A stretch of 27,682 bases of DNA from Methanobacteriota archaeon (lineage in GTDB: Archaea; Thermoplasmatota; Poseidoniia; Poseidoniales; Thalassarchaeaceae). The stretch covers positions 50,565 through 78,246 of the forward strand of contig PBWO01000002.1 in the NCBI GenBank assembly GCA_002727275.1, in the 5' to 3' direction. Positions 14,448 through 23,094 of the stretch are shown piece by piece (position 1 is the first letter of the stretch; each line of letters opens with the position of its first letter). Under the pieces are notes generated by a model. It had not been told where the DNA came from. It was given only the letters and a program-made list of their open reading frames with translations, and made no database searches. The position numbers and the translations under genes were made by a program.

Positions 14448-15673
14448 TCGTTGCGCAATCTGCTCATTCCCGTCTCGATAATGCCAGTTAGTCGCTGCCA
14501 CGGGAGGACGAAGCGCATACCGGCGACCACAAGAAGGAACAGTCCGGCTGAAATTACCTTACCGTAAGTTAGTTGCAACTCCAAAGATTCGCTAACTTGG
14601 CCGGACCATTGTGAGCCTTCCAGTAATCCGACCAGTGAGATTAGGAAGTCGTCGAATTCAATGGCAATGGCCGTGGTCAACATCACGACGGCCGTGATTA
14701 CTGTCATGTGTACCAGATGAGAGTTGACGACGTTGTTGAATTGGTTGACGTACTCGGGGTTCCTCTTAGCATCCTCTGGCAGCATAGCAGCGTATTCGAG
14801 GTGGCTGATTACAGCTAGGGCGGACTCCATGAACACGATGATGAGTATGGCAATGGAAATCAAAGTCAGTGATAGAGGTGAGAAAAGTCCGCCATAGAGA
14901 GTTGCATCGCCAATCTGTGCAGGCAGAGGCTGTAATCCGACATCAACTGCATCGGTAATGCCCTCGAAAGTTAGCATTGCATGGATCCCCACAACCATCA
15001 GGAAGTATCCTACAGCCCAGGTAACCATCCGCTTGGAAAGGCCCCAGATTCCCATCAGACCTGCTAGAATAGGTGCGAAAACGATTCCCAAGAATATCAG
15101 TTCGAACGCGAACATGAATGGATCCCACAACTTGCCAATGTGGTTCAGATTTGGATTCTCATTACCAAATGGAAGGTGGGGCCCCGCCACTACAATCTGG
15201 TAAATCCAAGACAGGAGGAACGGTAGAGCCATCCAAGCCAAGAATCCCCATGTGATAATTCGGTTGGCCCAAGTTTGAATCTTTTCTGGCTGATGAAGAA
15301 TGTACACCCAAATTGCTGTTATGGCTATGCATAGAAGAACGGGGGCGACAAAGGTTGCATCTCCTGTTAGTGGAGTGCCTGACGTGTCGGTAAGTCCGTG
15401 GACGAAGTCGGGCAGAACTAAGTCTACGGTATCTGATTCGCTCCAGTACTTCAGGCCCCTGGTGTGTTCATATGCAGGGCACCAGTAAGTCGAATCAATC
15501 CCTCCAGAGTCTTGGATGAACTCATCTGTGCATGAACCGAAGACGGAGTTCATCCTCTTCATTATCATCATCAGGGAAGCCGTAGAAATCAGTTGGAGGA
15601 CTAGAATCTGCCAGCGCCTACGCAACTTAGGGATGTGTAGGGTCTTGGACTCGGGTACTGATTCCATCGCCAT
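14444..15673 (-). CDS. Polytopic membrane protein, third gene of DUF4350-DUF58 operon
   Basis: A 409-residue protein of no family known to me. It has about eight predicted membrane helices (about 21-40, 106-126, 138-163, 184-210, 216-236, 266-290, 318-338, 370-390). A predicted loop of about 65 residues after the first helix carries two cysteines (C48, C65) that could pair outside the cell. The ATG at 15673 is preceded 5 bases upstream by GGGGTG (15679-15684), which overlaps the DUF58 stop codon; translation is probably coupled. Its place directly after DUF4350 and DUF58 genes suggests one membrane complex. Its own stop overlaps the convergent small membrane protein by 4 bases. Confidence 0.87.
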   Translation of the reverse strand: MAMESVPESKTLHIPKLRRRWQILVLQLISTASLMMIMKRMNSVFGSCTDEFIQDSGGIDSTYWCPAYEHTRGLKYWSESDTVDLVLPDFVHGLTDTSGTPLTGDATFVAPVLLCIAITAIWVYILHQPEKIQTWANRIITWGFLAWMALPFLLSWIYQIVVAGPHLPFGNENPNLNHIGKLWDPFMFAFELIFLGIVFAPILAGLMGIWGLSKRMVTWAVGYFLMVVGIHAMLTFEGITDAVDVGLQPLPAQIGDATLYGGLFSPLSLTLISIAILIIVFMESALAVISHLEYAAMLPEDAKRNPEYVNQFNNVVNSHLVHMTVITAVVMLTTAIAIEFDDFLISLVGLLEGSQWSGQVSESLELQLTYGKVISAGLFLLVVAGMRFVLPWQRLTGIIETGMSRLRND

Positions 15674-15683
15674 TCATTCACCC

Positions 15684-16952
15684 CTAAACTGACCTCACTT
15701 GCAATAGTGCTTGAGAGAGTTCTACGTCCGGCATCCAATCGATTACCTTCGCTCCATAACCTGAAATCGCTGTGAGTCTGTTCTGTCTCTCTAATTTGAG
15801 AACTTCATACGACATTCTCGGAATTCTACTCACTAGTCGCTCAAGGTCAATACTGCTTGGAGACAGAACGATTACCTCATGACCACGTCCTGCGAGATTC
15901 CTTATTGCAGGCAGAGTAGTTCCGTCGCCCTCTAGACTGCTGATGATGAATACAGGAGAGCCTCGACTCATTCTAGGTGACATCGCATTAGTAACCGCTT
16001 GTAGTGGCATCGAGCCTTTTGCCTCGACAGCGGCCAAGCGACTGAGAATCTTGTAACTCTGCTTGTCCCCGGTTTCGGCCGGAAGGAAGTCCATCCTATC
16101 TCCGTAGGTTACTAGTGCGACTGAATCGCGTCGTCTGATAAAGTAGTTCGAAACCGATGCTGCTGCTACGGTTCCCATCTCGAGCGGGTTCTTGAGAACG
16201 GTTCCAATCCTCGATACGTCCCTGGTGTCTAGGAAGATGAATACATCAGTTACTGCATCTCTAGTCTTTTCATTGACCATCAACTCGCCAGTCTTTGCAA
16301 ATGCTTTCCAGTTTATTGAGCGGAAGGCATCGCCGGGCAGGTACTCTCGCAGCGAGTAGAACTCCATTCCTTGACCAGGTGTCTTGAGAGTGGTCGCTCC
16401 GGTGTACATCTTTGGTACATCAGAGCGTAGTAGGGCCTCTTCGATCTCTCTTACTTGTGGGAAAACTGTTACATCCGTCCTATCTTCAATCTGTGATTCG
16501 TTAACGAATAGATTGAACGCGTTCCTGTATCTTACTGAAACTGGTCCCAAAGTGTAGTGTCCGCGCAGCGGGCAGCGAACTCTGTATCTCAGGCGAGCAG
16601 TCTGACCGGGTCCGAGATTCATCCTCATCTGATTGATGCCTTTACGCATTTTCATCTCGTGCGGAACATTGTCGAACAACTCCAACTGCTGCGTACGGCG
16701 ATAGGATGTGTTTGAGATGGTTAATTCTACGACTACATCATCGCCCTTGTACACATTGACTGCATTAGCGGCCGTGCCATTTATGGTTCGAGTGATCTGT
16801 AGTTCTGAGTGGCCAGAAACCCAGCCATTGATTGCAAGGAATGAGATGAAAGTCAGTCCGACTATCATCAACTGGAAGTTGGATATCATCATTCCAATGA
16901 GAATCAGGCTGATTCCGCTTGTGACCATCAAAGACGCTTTTCTAGTCCACAT
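15684..16952 (-). CDS. DUF58 domain protein (MoxR-associated, vWA-like)
   Basis: A 422-residue protein with two N-terminal membrane helices (about 8-24 and 26-44), a beta-sandwich-like segment (50-165) and the DUF58 core. The hallmark is SLREYLPGDAFRSINWKAFA at 200-219, followed by a vWA-type metal-site strand, FIFLDTRDVS at 238-247. DUF58 proteins are usually partners of MoxR AAA+ ATPases in envelope or enzyme-maturation systems; no MoxR gene is in this window. The ATG at 16952 has GGAGG 7 bases upstream, and the gap to the DUF4350 stop is 2 bases, so the two are almost certainly co-expressed. The fold assignment is known for the family; the cellular role is not established. Confidence 0.93.
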   Translation of the reverse strand: MWTRKASLMVTSGISLILIGMMISNFQLMIVGLTFISFLAINGWVSGHSELQITRTINGTAANAVNVYKGDDVVVELTISNTSYRRTQQLELFDNVPHEMKMRKGINQMRMNLGPGQTARLRYRVRCPLRGHYTLGPVSVRYRNAFNLFVNESQIEDRTDVTVFPQVREIEEALLRSDVPKMYTGATTLKTPGQGMEFYSLREYLPGDAFRSINWKAFAKTGELMVNEKTRDAVTDVFIFLDTRDVSRIGTVLKNPLEMGTVAAASVSNYFIRRRDSVALVTYGDRMDFLPAETGDKQSYKILSRLAAVEAKGSMPLQAVTNAMSPRMSRGSPVFIISSLEGDGTTLPAIRNLAGRGHEVIVLSPSSIDLERLVSRIPRMSYEVLKLERQNRLTAISGYGAKVIDWMPDVELSQALLQVRSV

Positions 16953-16954
16953 TT

Positions 16955-18613
16955 CTATGCCTCCGCCTCTGATTCAGTTCTTCCCCATTCCTTGATTCGC
17001 TTGATTATGCCCACCAATTCGTCGGGCTTGTAACGCCTATCCTCAAACAGGAAATTAACTAGAATTGGATCCTCGACCATGCGCTGCAACTCTGATGCAG
17101 GCATGGCATCGAACTCTTCACGAGATAAGGTGTTCAGATTCCGTATTCTAGATAGTAAGACCTGTCTAATTTTCTCTGGTCTCTGATAGTACTCGTATCT
17201 CCTAGCGTCACCAAATCCATAGTAGATGATTCGGAAGACGTGTCGCCAGTCTTGGGGATCCTCTTTCCTGATTAGAACCGCTTCTAGAACAATGAATAGA
17301 GTCAGGAATAGTAGTAGCATTGCCATCCAATCGTTTGTAAAGTAAATCAGCAGGTAGTACAGGAGATTGTAGGTATCTCCGAATAATGTCGGTTGTTGAT
17401 GTCTGCTTTCATCAAAGATTACTATCGCATTGGAGCTGGCCTTAGTCGAATTCGGATTGATTAGCAAGGCTTCGGCGATGATGTCAAGGGCCCACTTGCG
17501 ATTGTCGTTATCAGGCATCGAAATTGATTGAGTCGAGCCCCCTCCTGCAGCGAAATTACCTAGTGAGCTAGGGTCGTATAGGGAATTAATCAGAATAGAA
17601 CCGTCTGCAACAAAGTGAACCCTGCCGGAATCTGCATCGATGCACAGTCTGTCCTCACAGTGTCTGACATAGACTGCAAATGGCCCCTGCTCATCGCCTT
17701 CAATTCCTAGGGACTCGAATCCCACCGTGAGATTTCCGTCGTCGTTGGTATCAAGATATGAGTCCAGTGTCGATTTGCCGATTGCATAACGGTTCTCAAC
17801 CGGGTTGTATGATGTCGCCTTCTCAAACGCTGAAGGTGAATTGGTCAACAGATTGTAGCCCTCGGAGAAGTCCCAGCCATCAACCGAGTATCTGTGAGCA
17901 CATAGGCCTGCGTCTGACTCGGTAACGAAAGAGGAGATTGCTGGGTCGAGTGGTTCGGGATCTAGGATGTCGATTACGCCGTCATTGTCTAGATCCTTCA
18001 GGCAAGGGTGAATGGTTGCCAACGAACCGGAGTTAGTAGTGAAATTGAATGCTGAACCTGTATTTATCCAGATGTAGTCAGCACCCAGTTCAGCTGCATA
18101 CGAGCCTTCGTCATACAACCTGTGACCTGAATACTGTAGGCCAAACTGGTCGGCGAGATTACTTGAGTATCCGAAGTCATCCATCAGCAGGACGGTTCCT
18201 CCACTCTGGACGAAGGACTCGATGGCTAGAATCTCCGAGGTGGTGTAACCATCTCCCTCAGAGAATTCGATTACATTCTCGTCTCCGGTAAATCTGGGCA
18301 GAGAAATTGTATCTCGCTCGACACCCGAGATGATGAAAACTGCCTCTTCAGGATGGTCGATTTCACTGAGAAGTAAGGGGCTTGAAACTAATGCTGTAGT
18401 TTCCACTCCCATTGCAGTGATGTCGGACCTGAATGTGCCTAGGTCGTTACAATCATCCCCATATGCAGACTGATGAGTCTGACCTGGGATGACATAAGTC
18501 ATCGCGATTGTAGATACTAGGATTAGGAGCAGTGCCCAGAACGAGAAAACCAGTGCGCCGCGTCTGGCGCGGCGACTCTTGATGAAAGCCGAGAAACTCT
18601 GGGAATCCGACAT
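16955..18613 (-). CDS. DUF4350 domain membrane protein with EF-hand-like calcium loops
   Basis: A 552-residue protein with a short arginine-rich cytosolic N-terminus, a membrane helix (about 20-42), a large external domain (43-428), a second helix (about 428-449) and a cytosolic tail (450-552). The DUF4350 part shows EILAIESFVQSGGTVLLMDD (127-146), a glutamine-amidotransferase-like alpha/beta pattern also seen in proteins next to DUF58/MoxR genes. The external domain contains two acidic loops of EF-hand form: D207-L-D-N-D-G-V-I-D (207-215) and D288-T-N-D-D-G-N-L (288-295). Four cysteines (C204, C238, C319, C324) may form disulfides. The ATG at 18613 has GGAGG (18622-18626) 8 bases upstream. 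This is the first gene of the three-gene operon. Function is unknown. Confidence 0.85.
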   Translation of the reverse strand: MSDSQSFSAFIKSRRARRGALVFSFWALLLILVSTIAMTYVIPGQTHQSAYGDDCNDLGTFRSDITAMGVETTALVSSPLLLSEIDHPEEAVFIISGVERDTISLPRFTGDENVIEFSEGDGYTTSEILAIESFVQSGGTVLLMDDFGYSSNLADQFGLQYSGHRLYDEGSYAAELGADYIWINTGSAFNFTTNSGSLATIHPCLKDLDNDGVIDILDPEPLDPAISSFVTESDAGLCAHRYSVDGWDFSEGYNLLTNSPSAFEKATSYNPVENRYAIGKSTLDSYLDTNDDGNLTVGFESLGIEGDEQGPFAVYVRHCEDRLCIDADSGRVHFVADGSILINSLYDPSSLGNFAAGGGSTQSISMPDNDNRKWALDIIAEALLINPNSTKASSNAIVIFDESRHQQPTLFGDTYNLLYYLLIYFTNDWMAMLLLFLTLFIVLEAVLIRKEDPQDWRHVFRIIYYGFGDARRYEYYQRPEKIRQVLLSRIRNLNTLSREEFDAMPASELQRMVEDPILVNFLFEDRRYKPDELVGIIKRIKEWGRTESEAEA

Positions 18614-18621
18614 ACTGGGAG

Positions 18622-18641
18622 CCTCCGTTCCGTAGGAACGG
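18622..18641 (-). promoter_or_regulatory. Hairpin abutting the ribosome-binding site of the DUF4350 gene
   Basis: On the minus strand a perfect 7-base-pair stem with a 3-base loop (CCGTTCC-TAC-GGAACGG, 18641 to 18625) runs into GGAGG (18626-18622), sharing two bases with it, 8 bases before the ATG. No T-tract follows, so it is not an obvious terminator of the upstream PRC-barrel gene. It could modulate translation of the operon or mark an RNA processing site. Confidence 0.5.
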
Positions 18642-18704
18642 TCAACGAGCCCAAACTTCGTCTTAAGACCGTTATGTGGCCATGAACGGGAGTTGCATCA
18701 GATA

Positions 18705-18956
18705 TCAGCGAGCGAGTTGGATGCTAGAACCAACTGCTGACACCTCTTCGACTGGGACTGATATGAGGCCATCTACGGTGGGCCAAGGTAGAAGGGTGGG
18801 GTCGATATCCGGTTCGATAGTGACCAACAGAGAGACAATTCCGCCGGAATCAGAATCTAATCTGAAGTCAGCCAAGTTGCCTAACTTATCTCCTGAATCA
18901 TCGAGAACATCCATCCCGAGTATTTCTCGGCCAAATGTTGTAGGCATAATTCTCAC
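18705..18956 (-). CDS. PRC-barrel domain protein coupled to CDC48
   Basis: An 83-residue protein made of a single PRC-barrel, the small beta-barrel found in photosynthetic reaction-centre H subunits, RimM and many short archaeal proteins. Visible are FGREILGMDVLDDSGDKLG (8-26), with the typical turn G-x-V-x-D-x-x-G, and the later strands GGIVSLLVTIEP and ISVPVEEVSAVGSSIQL. The GTG at 18956 overlaps the CDC48 stop in a GTGA arrangement, implying translational coupling; an ATG three codons later (18947) is the alternative. A link to the CDC48 ATPase, as adaptor or co-regulated factor, is an inference from this overlap. Confidence 0.9.
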   Translation of the reverse strand: MRIMPTTFGREILGMDVLDDSGDKLGNLADFRLDSDSGGIVSLLVTIEPDIDPTLLPWPTVDGLISVPVEEVSAVGSSIQLAR

Positions 18957-21178
18957 ACCGATTCAATGCCTGAAAGCCCGTCCGGGCTCCTGCGGACCGA
19001 CTCCAGGCCGCTAACTAGCATGGACTCCATGCGATCATAGTACTGCATCATCTCATCGGTAACAGTCGGTCTGACACGCTCAATTGCCTGCTCGAAGTGC
19101 TTCTTGGACACGGTCTTTCTGTTGGCTCTCATTGCAATGAGTGCTGCCTCTCTGCAAATTGCTTCGATGTCTGCCCCGGTGTAATTAGTCAATTGTGATG
19201 CTAGGTCAGAGATTTTGAATTTGCCAAGTGGCATGCTCTCAGTGTGAATTTTGAGAATTTCCTGAATCGACTTTGTATCTGGCGGAGGAATGTGCAGGAC
19301 TCGCTCAAATCGGCCGCTCCGCAGAAGTGCGGGATCAATCATCTCCGGCCTGTTGGTCGCAGCGACTACAATCACGCCCTCCATGCTCTCAACTCCGTCC
19401 ATGCTGCTAAGCAATTGATTGACGACTCGATTCATCACATCAGAGCCAGCACCATCAGTTGCTCTTCGCATGCCAGCGATGCTCTCAAACTCGTCTAGGA
19501 AAACAATCGAAGGGCTAGATTGTTTGGCCTTCTTGAAGACCTCTCGGACTGCCTTCTCAGACTCTCCAACCCACTTGGAAATGAGTTCTGGCCCCTTGAT
19601 TGTAATGAAGTTCGCCTTGGCCTCGTTGGCTATCGCCTTGGCTATCAGCGTCTTACCTGTCCCGGGTGCTCCGAACAGGACGATTCCACGGGGTGGATTG
19701 ATACCAAAGTGGTCGAACACTTCGGGCTTTGTTAGGGGCCATTCGATGCTTTCCTTGAGTCTCTCCTTGACTTCATCGAGACCTCCGACCTGTTCCCACG
19801 AGACTTCGGGGACCTCGAGATAGATTTCACGCAGAGCACTCGGCTCGATCTCCTTGATTGCCTGTCTGAAATCAGACATCTTGACTTCCATTTTCTCAAG
19901 AACTTCTGGAGGAATTTGTTCCTCATCTAGATCGATCTCAGGCAGGTACCTACGCAGAGCCTTCATCGCAGATTCCCTAACTAGAGCCGAGATGTCAGCA
20001 CCGACGAAGCCGTATGAGTTGTCGAGCAGCCAATCCATGTCAAAGTCGTCGCTTATTGGCATACCGCGAGTGTGGATATCGATGATTTCCTTGCGGCCAT
20101 TCTTGTCCGGGACGCCAATCTCGAGTTCCCTGTCGAAGCGGCCAGGACGGCGAAGAGCTGGGTCGATTGCATCTCTTCGATTGGTGGCTCCGATAACAAC
20201 CACGTTGTCACGGCCCTGCATACCATCCAAGAGAGTGAGTAGTTGAGCTACGACTCGACGTTCGACTTCTCCAGTCACGTCCTCTCTTTTTGGCGCGATG
20301 CTGTCGAGTTCATCGATGAAAATAATTGCTGGAGTATTGGCTGCTGCCTCGTCAAAGATTTCTCTGAGTTGTTTCTCGCTCTCACCGTAGTACTTAGAGA
20401 TGATTTCTGGTCCATTGATGGAAGTGAAGTGCGCATTGGTCTCGGAGGCCACGGCCTTAGCAATCAAGGTCTTCCCAGTACCAGGTGGACCGTGTAGAAG
20501 AACGCCCCTCGGTGGGTCGATTCCTAGGCGCCTGAATAGGATGGGATGTTTGAGTGGAAGCTCTATCATCTCCCTAACCTTCTGGAGTTGCTCGCCTATG
20601 CCTCCGATGTCCTCATAGGAAATTGTCTGAACTTGGCCTGATTCCTCTTCGTCAACTGCCTCCTCCTTGATCACAATCTCCGTATCCGGGAGAACCTGGA
20701 CTATGCCCTTGGGGCTGGTGGAGACGATTGCGAATGGTAGGGCCTCTGCGAAGAGAGTCATTCCTGGGATGAAAATGCGGTCACCGGCTACGACGGGGCG
20801 CTTGTTCAGACCGCGTCGGGCGAAACCTTCGATTCCAGGTCCGAATCTGACCTTTTGCTGCTTAGCCATTACAGGGCTAAGAACAAGCCTCTGACAAGGT
20901 TGAGTCTCTACCTTGCTGATGGTGACTCTGTCGCCTAGACTTACTCCGGCATTCTTTCGAATGATACCATCAATTCGGATTACGCCGAGGTTAGCATCCT
21001 CAGGTCTGCAGCGCCAAACTATAGCAGCGGTCCGCTGCTCACCGGATATCTCTACGATGTCCCCTGGTTTGAGGTTTAGTTCGTTGTCAAATGGTACGCG
21101 AGCGCGGCCGTGGCCTACGTCGCTGGGTATGGCTTTAGCGACTCTTAATGTGAGAGTTTCATTCGCTTCATCGGACAC
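18953..21178 (-). CDS. CDC48/VAT family AAA+ ATPase
   Basis: Hexameric double-ring unfoldase that extracts and unfolds proteins, often feeding the archaeal proteasome. Counting from the GTG at 21178 (741 residues), the N-domain (about 1-180) has the double-psi barrel, followed by D1 with Walker A GPPGTGKT (230-237), Walker B FIDE and pore motif KYYGESE, and D2 with Walker A GAPGTGKT (503-510), Walker B FLDE and pore motif KWVGESE. Both Walker pairs are intact. The frame is open 18 codons upstream to a TTG (21232), but the GTG has a GGGGG site (21186-21190) 7 bases upstream, a TTTAA box (21220-21224) in promoter position, and matches the usual length of about 745 residues. A PRC-barrel gene overlaps its stop. 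It diverges from the aldehyde dehydrogenase. Confidence 0.96.
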   Translation of the reverse strand: MSDEANETLTLRVAKAIPSDVGHGRARVPFDNELNLKPGDIVEISGEQRTAAIVWRCRPEDANLGVIRIDGIIRKNAGVSLGDRVTISKVETQPCQRLVLSPVMAKQQKVRFGPGIEGFARRGLNKRPVVAGDRIFIPGMTLFAEALPFAIVSTSPKGIVQVLPDTEIVIKEEAVDEEESGQVQTISYEDIGGIGEQLQKVREMIELPLKHPILFRRLGIDPPRGVLLHGPPGTGKTLIAKAVASETNAHFTSINGPEIISKYYGESEKQLREIFDEAAANTPAIIFIDELDSIAPKREDVTGEVERRVVAQLLTLLDGMQGRDNVVVIGATNRRDAIDPALRRPGRFDRELEIGVPDKNGRKEIIDIHTRGMPISDDFDMDWLLDNSYGFVGADISALVRESAMKALRRYLPEIDLDEEQIPPEVLEKMEVKMSDFRQAIKEIEPSALREIYLEVPEVSWEQVGGLDEVKERLKESIEWPLTKPEVFDHFGINPPRGIVLFGAPGTGKTLIAKAIANEAKANFITIKGPELISKWVGESEKAVREVFKKAKQSSPSIVFLDEFESIAGMRRATDGAGSDVMNRVVNQLLSSMDGVESMEGVIVVAATNRPEMIDPALLRSGRFERVLHIPPPDTKSIQEILKIHTESMPLGKFKISDLASQLTNYTGADIEAICREAALIAMRANRKTVSKKHFEQAIERVRPTVTDEMMQYYDRMESMLVSGLESVRRSPDGLSGIESV

Positions 21179-21302
21179 TTCTACGCCCCCTAACGGATAC
21201 CCTTGTGCTCTCAGGCTAGTTAAACCTACCAATCTAGAGGTGTCCCTAAGGTTGAAACGGTTATCGGAACGATGAGGGCGGATGAGTAGGATTCATTGCT
21301 AG

Positions 21303-22949
21303 ATGGCCATTCGCCGGGCCATGACCCACGTTCTAGAGACCGGCTTCGAATACATGGAAGCAAACAACCCGAATGGATCGCCCAAGGTTCGCGGATACAA
21401 TATAATCAATGGCAATCTGGCTCTTGCTAGCGATGGTGCGACCTATGAAAGCACCAATCCAGCTTGGTTGGACGACTGTCTCGGTGAGTTTCCTCTTTCG
21501 ACCAAGTCTGACGTTCACGATGCACTTGCGGCCGCCCGAGAAGCGTTTCCTGGTTGGGCGGCGACTCCTGCCCCTACTCGCGGACAAGTAATTGGGAACA
21601 TGGGCCGCTTGCTCATGGAGCGCAAAGACGACCTTGTGCGCCTACAGGCCCGTGAGATAGGTAAAACTCTGAAGGAGTGCGGTGGTGAGATTCAGGAAGC
21701 GATTGATACTTGTCTTTTCTTCCAGTCAGAAGGTCGCCGATTATACGGTCAGACCGTAAACTCGGAGTTGCCAGACAAGGAGCTTTTCACCTACCGTAGA
21801 CCTCTCGGGGTTTGTGGGATCATAAACGCCTGTAACTTCCCTTCGGCGGTTCCTTTCTGGAAGATGATTCCAGCCATTATGTGCGGTAACACCTGTGTTT
21901 GGAAATCACCTCAGGACTCTCCATTGCTTTCGTTCGCACTCGCCCGTGTCATGCACGAAGCTGGCCTTCCAGACGGTGTCATCAATCTCATCCACGGTAA
22001 GGGCAGTGGAGCGGGGCAGGATCTAGTCGATTCAGCAGATTTAGGAATGGTCAACAAAATCTCGTTCACAGGCAGCACTGCAGTTGGAAAGATGATTGGT
22101 GAGACCTGTGGTCGCAATCTAGTCAGCGCGTCACTCGAATTAGGTGGCAAGAATCCATTGGTCATCATGCCCTCCGCCAATATGGAAAACGCGGTAGAAG
22201 GTGCATACTGGGCCGGATTTGGAACTGCTGGACAGCGCTGCACCAGTCTTGGCAACCTGATTATCCACGAGGATATCTACGATGAGTTCGTCGAGCGTCT
22301 CATGAACAAAGTAAAATCGACAGTGATTGGTGACTCTATGCGTCATGAGGGAGTACTGTACGGCTCGATGCTATCAGAGAAGTATGCAGTTGACTTCCTC
22401 AAGGGTATCGAAATGTGTGAAGCCAGCGGTGCAACGAAAATCTGGGGAGGGGGTCGTATTACAAACGACAACAAACCCGATAATTTCCATGGCGATGCAG
22501 GTGAAGGCGTCTACATGTGGCCTCACGTCTACATGGATGTCACTGAAGACATGGAGTGCTTCCACGAGGAGATTTTTGGGCCAGTAGTGACTATCGTCAA
22601 GGCACGTGACTTTGACCATGCACTACACCTAGCCAACGCTTCCCCATATGGCCTCTCGTCAGCGATTTACACCAATGATCGCCTCGAGGCCTACCGGTAC
22701 AAAACTGGAATCAAGGCAGGGATGACTGGAATCAACAACTCGACAACAGGTGCCGAGGCCCACCTACCTTTCGGCGGGGTCAAGGGGAGTGGCAATGGAA
22801 CTCGCGAATCCGGAATCTGGGTAATCGAGGCTTACTCTTACTGGCATGCCGTAAACGACGAGCTTTCTGGTAAGCTCCAACTAGCCCAAATGGACGTCGA
22901 TGAGATCGAGATGGAAGAGGCTGATGCGGACTACGCCGGACTGGCTTAG
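21303..22949 (+). CDS. NAD(P)-dependent aldehyde dehydrogenase
   Basis: Oxidises an aldehyde to a carboxylic acid. The 548-residue protein contains the full catalytic set: N178 (NACNFP), K201 (WKSPQDSP), E279 (LELGGKNP), nucleophile C313 (FGTAGQRCTS) and E423 (EEIFGPV), with the Rossmann motif FTGSTAVGK near 255. Features such as VLYGSMLSEK and a GAEAHLPFGG tail recall the ALDH7 (aminoadipate-semialdehyde) branch, but the substrate cannot be fixed by eye. About 35 N-terminal residues precede the normal family start, so ATG 21321 or 21354 may be the true start. No clear Shine-Dalgarno is seen; a TTATC box at 21261-21265 could be the promoter. The acidic C-terminal tail (EIEMEEADADYAGLA) is an addition. 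The gene converges with a tiny zinc-ribbon gene. Confidence 0.94.
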   Translation: MAIRRAMTHVLETGFEYMEANNPNGSPKVRGYNIINGNLALASDGATYESTNPAWLDDCLGEFPLSTKSDVHDALAAAREAFPGWAATPAPTRGQVIGNMGRLLMERKDDLVRLQAREIGKTLKECGGEIQEAIDTCLFFQSEGRRLYGQTVNSELPDKELFTYRRPLGVCGIINACNFPSAVPFWKMIPAIMCGNTCVWKSPQDSPLLSFALARVMHEAGLPDGVINLIHGKGSGAGQDLVDSADLGMVNKISFTGSTAVGKMIGETCGRNLVSASLELGGKNPLVIMPSANMENAVEGAYWAGFGTAGQRCTSLGNLIIHEDIYDEFVERLMNKVKSTVIGDSMRHEGVLYGSMLSEKYAVDFLKGIEMCEASGATKIWGGGRITNDNKPDNFHGDAGEGVYMWPHVYMDVTEDMECFHEEIFGPVVTIVKARDFDHALHLANASPYGLSSAIYTNDRLEAYRYKTGIKAGMTGINNSTTGAEAHLPFGGVKGSGNGTRESGIWVIEAYSYWHAVNDELSGKLQLAQMDVDEIEMEEADADYAGLA

Positions 22950-23050
22950 ATTAGTGTCTCGCCGCACTCCGGACAAGGAAGACCGGGTAACCACGCTCCG
23001 GGCATGTGACCACAATTCATGCAGATTGAGGATTCTATATCTCCGTCCAT
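22946..23050 (-). CDS. Tiny zinc-ribbon protein (34 residues)
   Basis: An unusually small frame starting at the ATG at 23050. It encodes two C-x-x-C knuckles: ICMNCGH at residues 9-15 and PCPECGE at 24-30, separated by a short linker with aromatic and proline residues. This is a complete four-cysteine zinc ribbon. Its stop overlaps the end of the convergent aldehyde dehydrogenase by 4 bases. The frame stays open upstream as far as a TTG at about 23107 and would add a C-R-C motif, so the N-terminus is uncertain. Function is unknown; such mini-ribbons are often RNA- or protein-binding. The paired cysteines are unlikely to be chance. Confidence 0.65.
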   Translation of the reverse strand: MDGDIESSICMNCGHMPGAWLPGLPCPECGETLI

Positions 23051-23094
23051 GAACTCCGATTGGGGAGATGTGCCTTCAACCTTACACCTGCACC

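Noticed and set aside
21179..21232. 18-codon TTG-initiated extension of CDC48
   Set aside because: TTG start without a ribosome-binding site; the GTG at 21178 has GGGGG upstream and the expected length.
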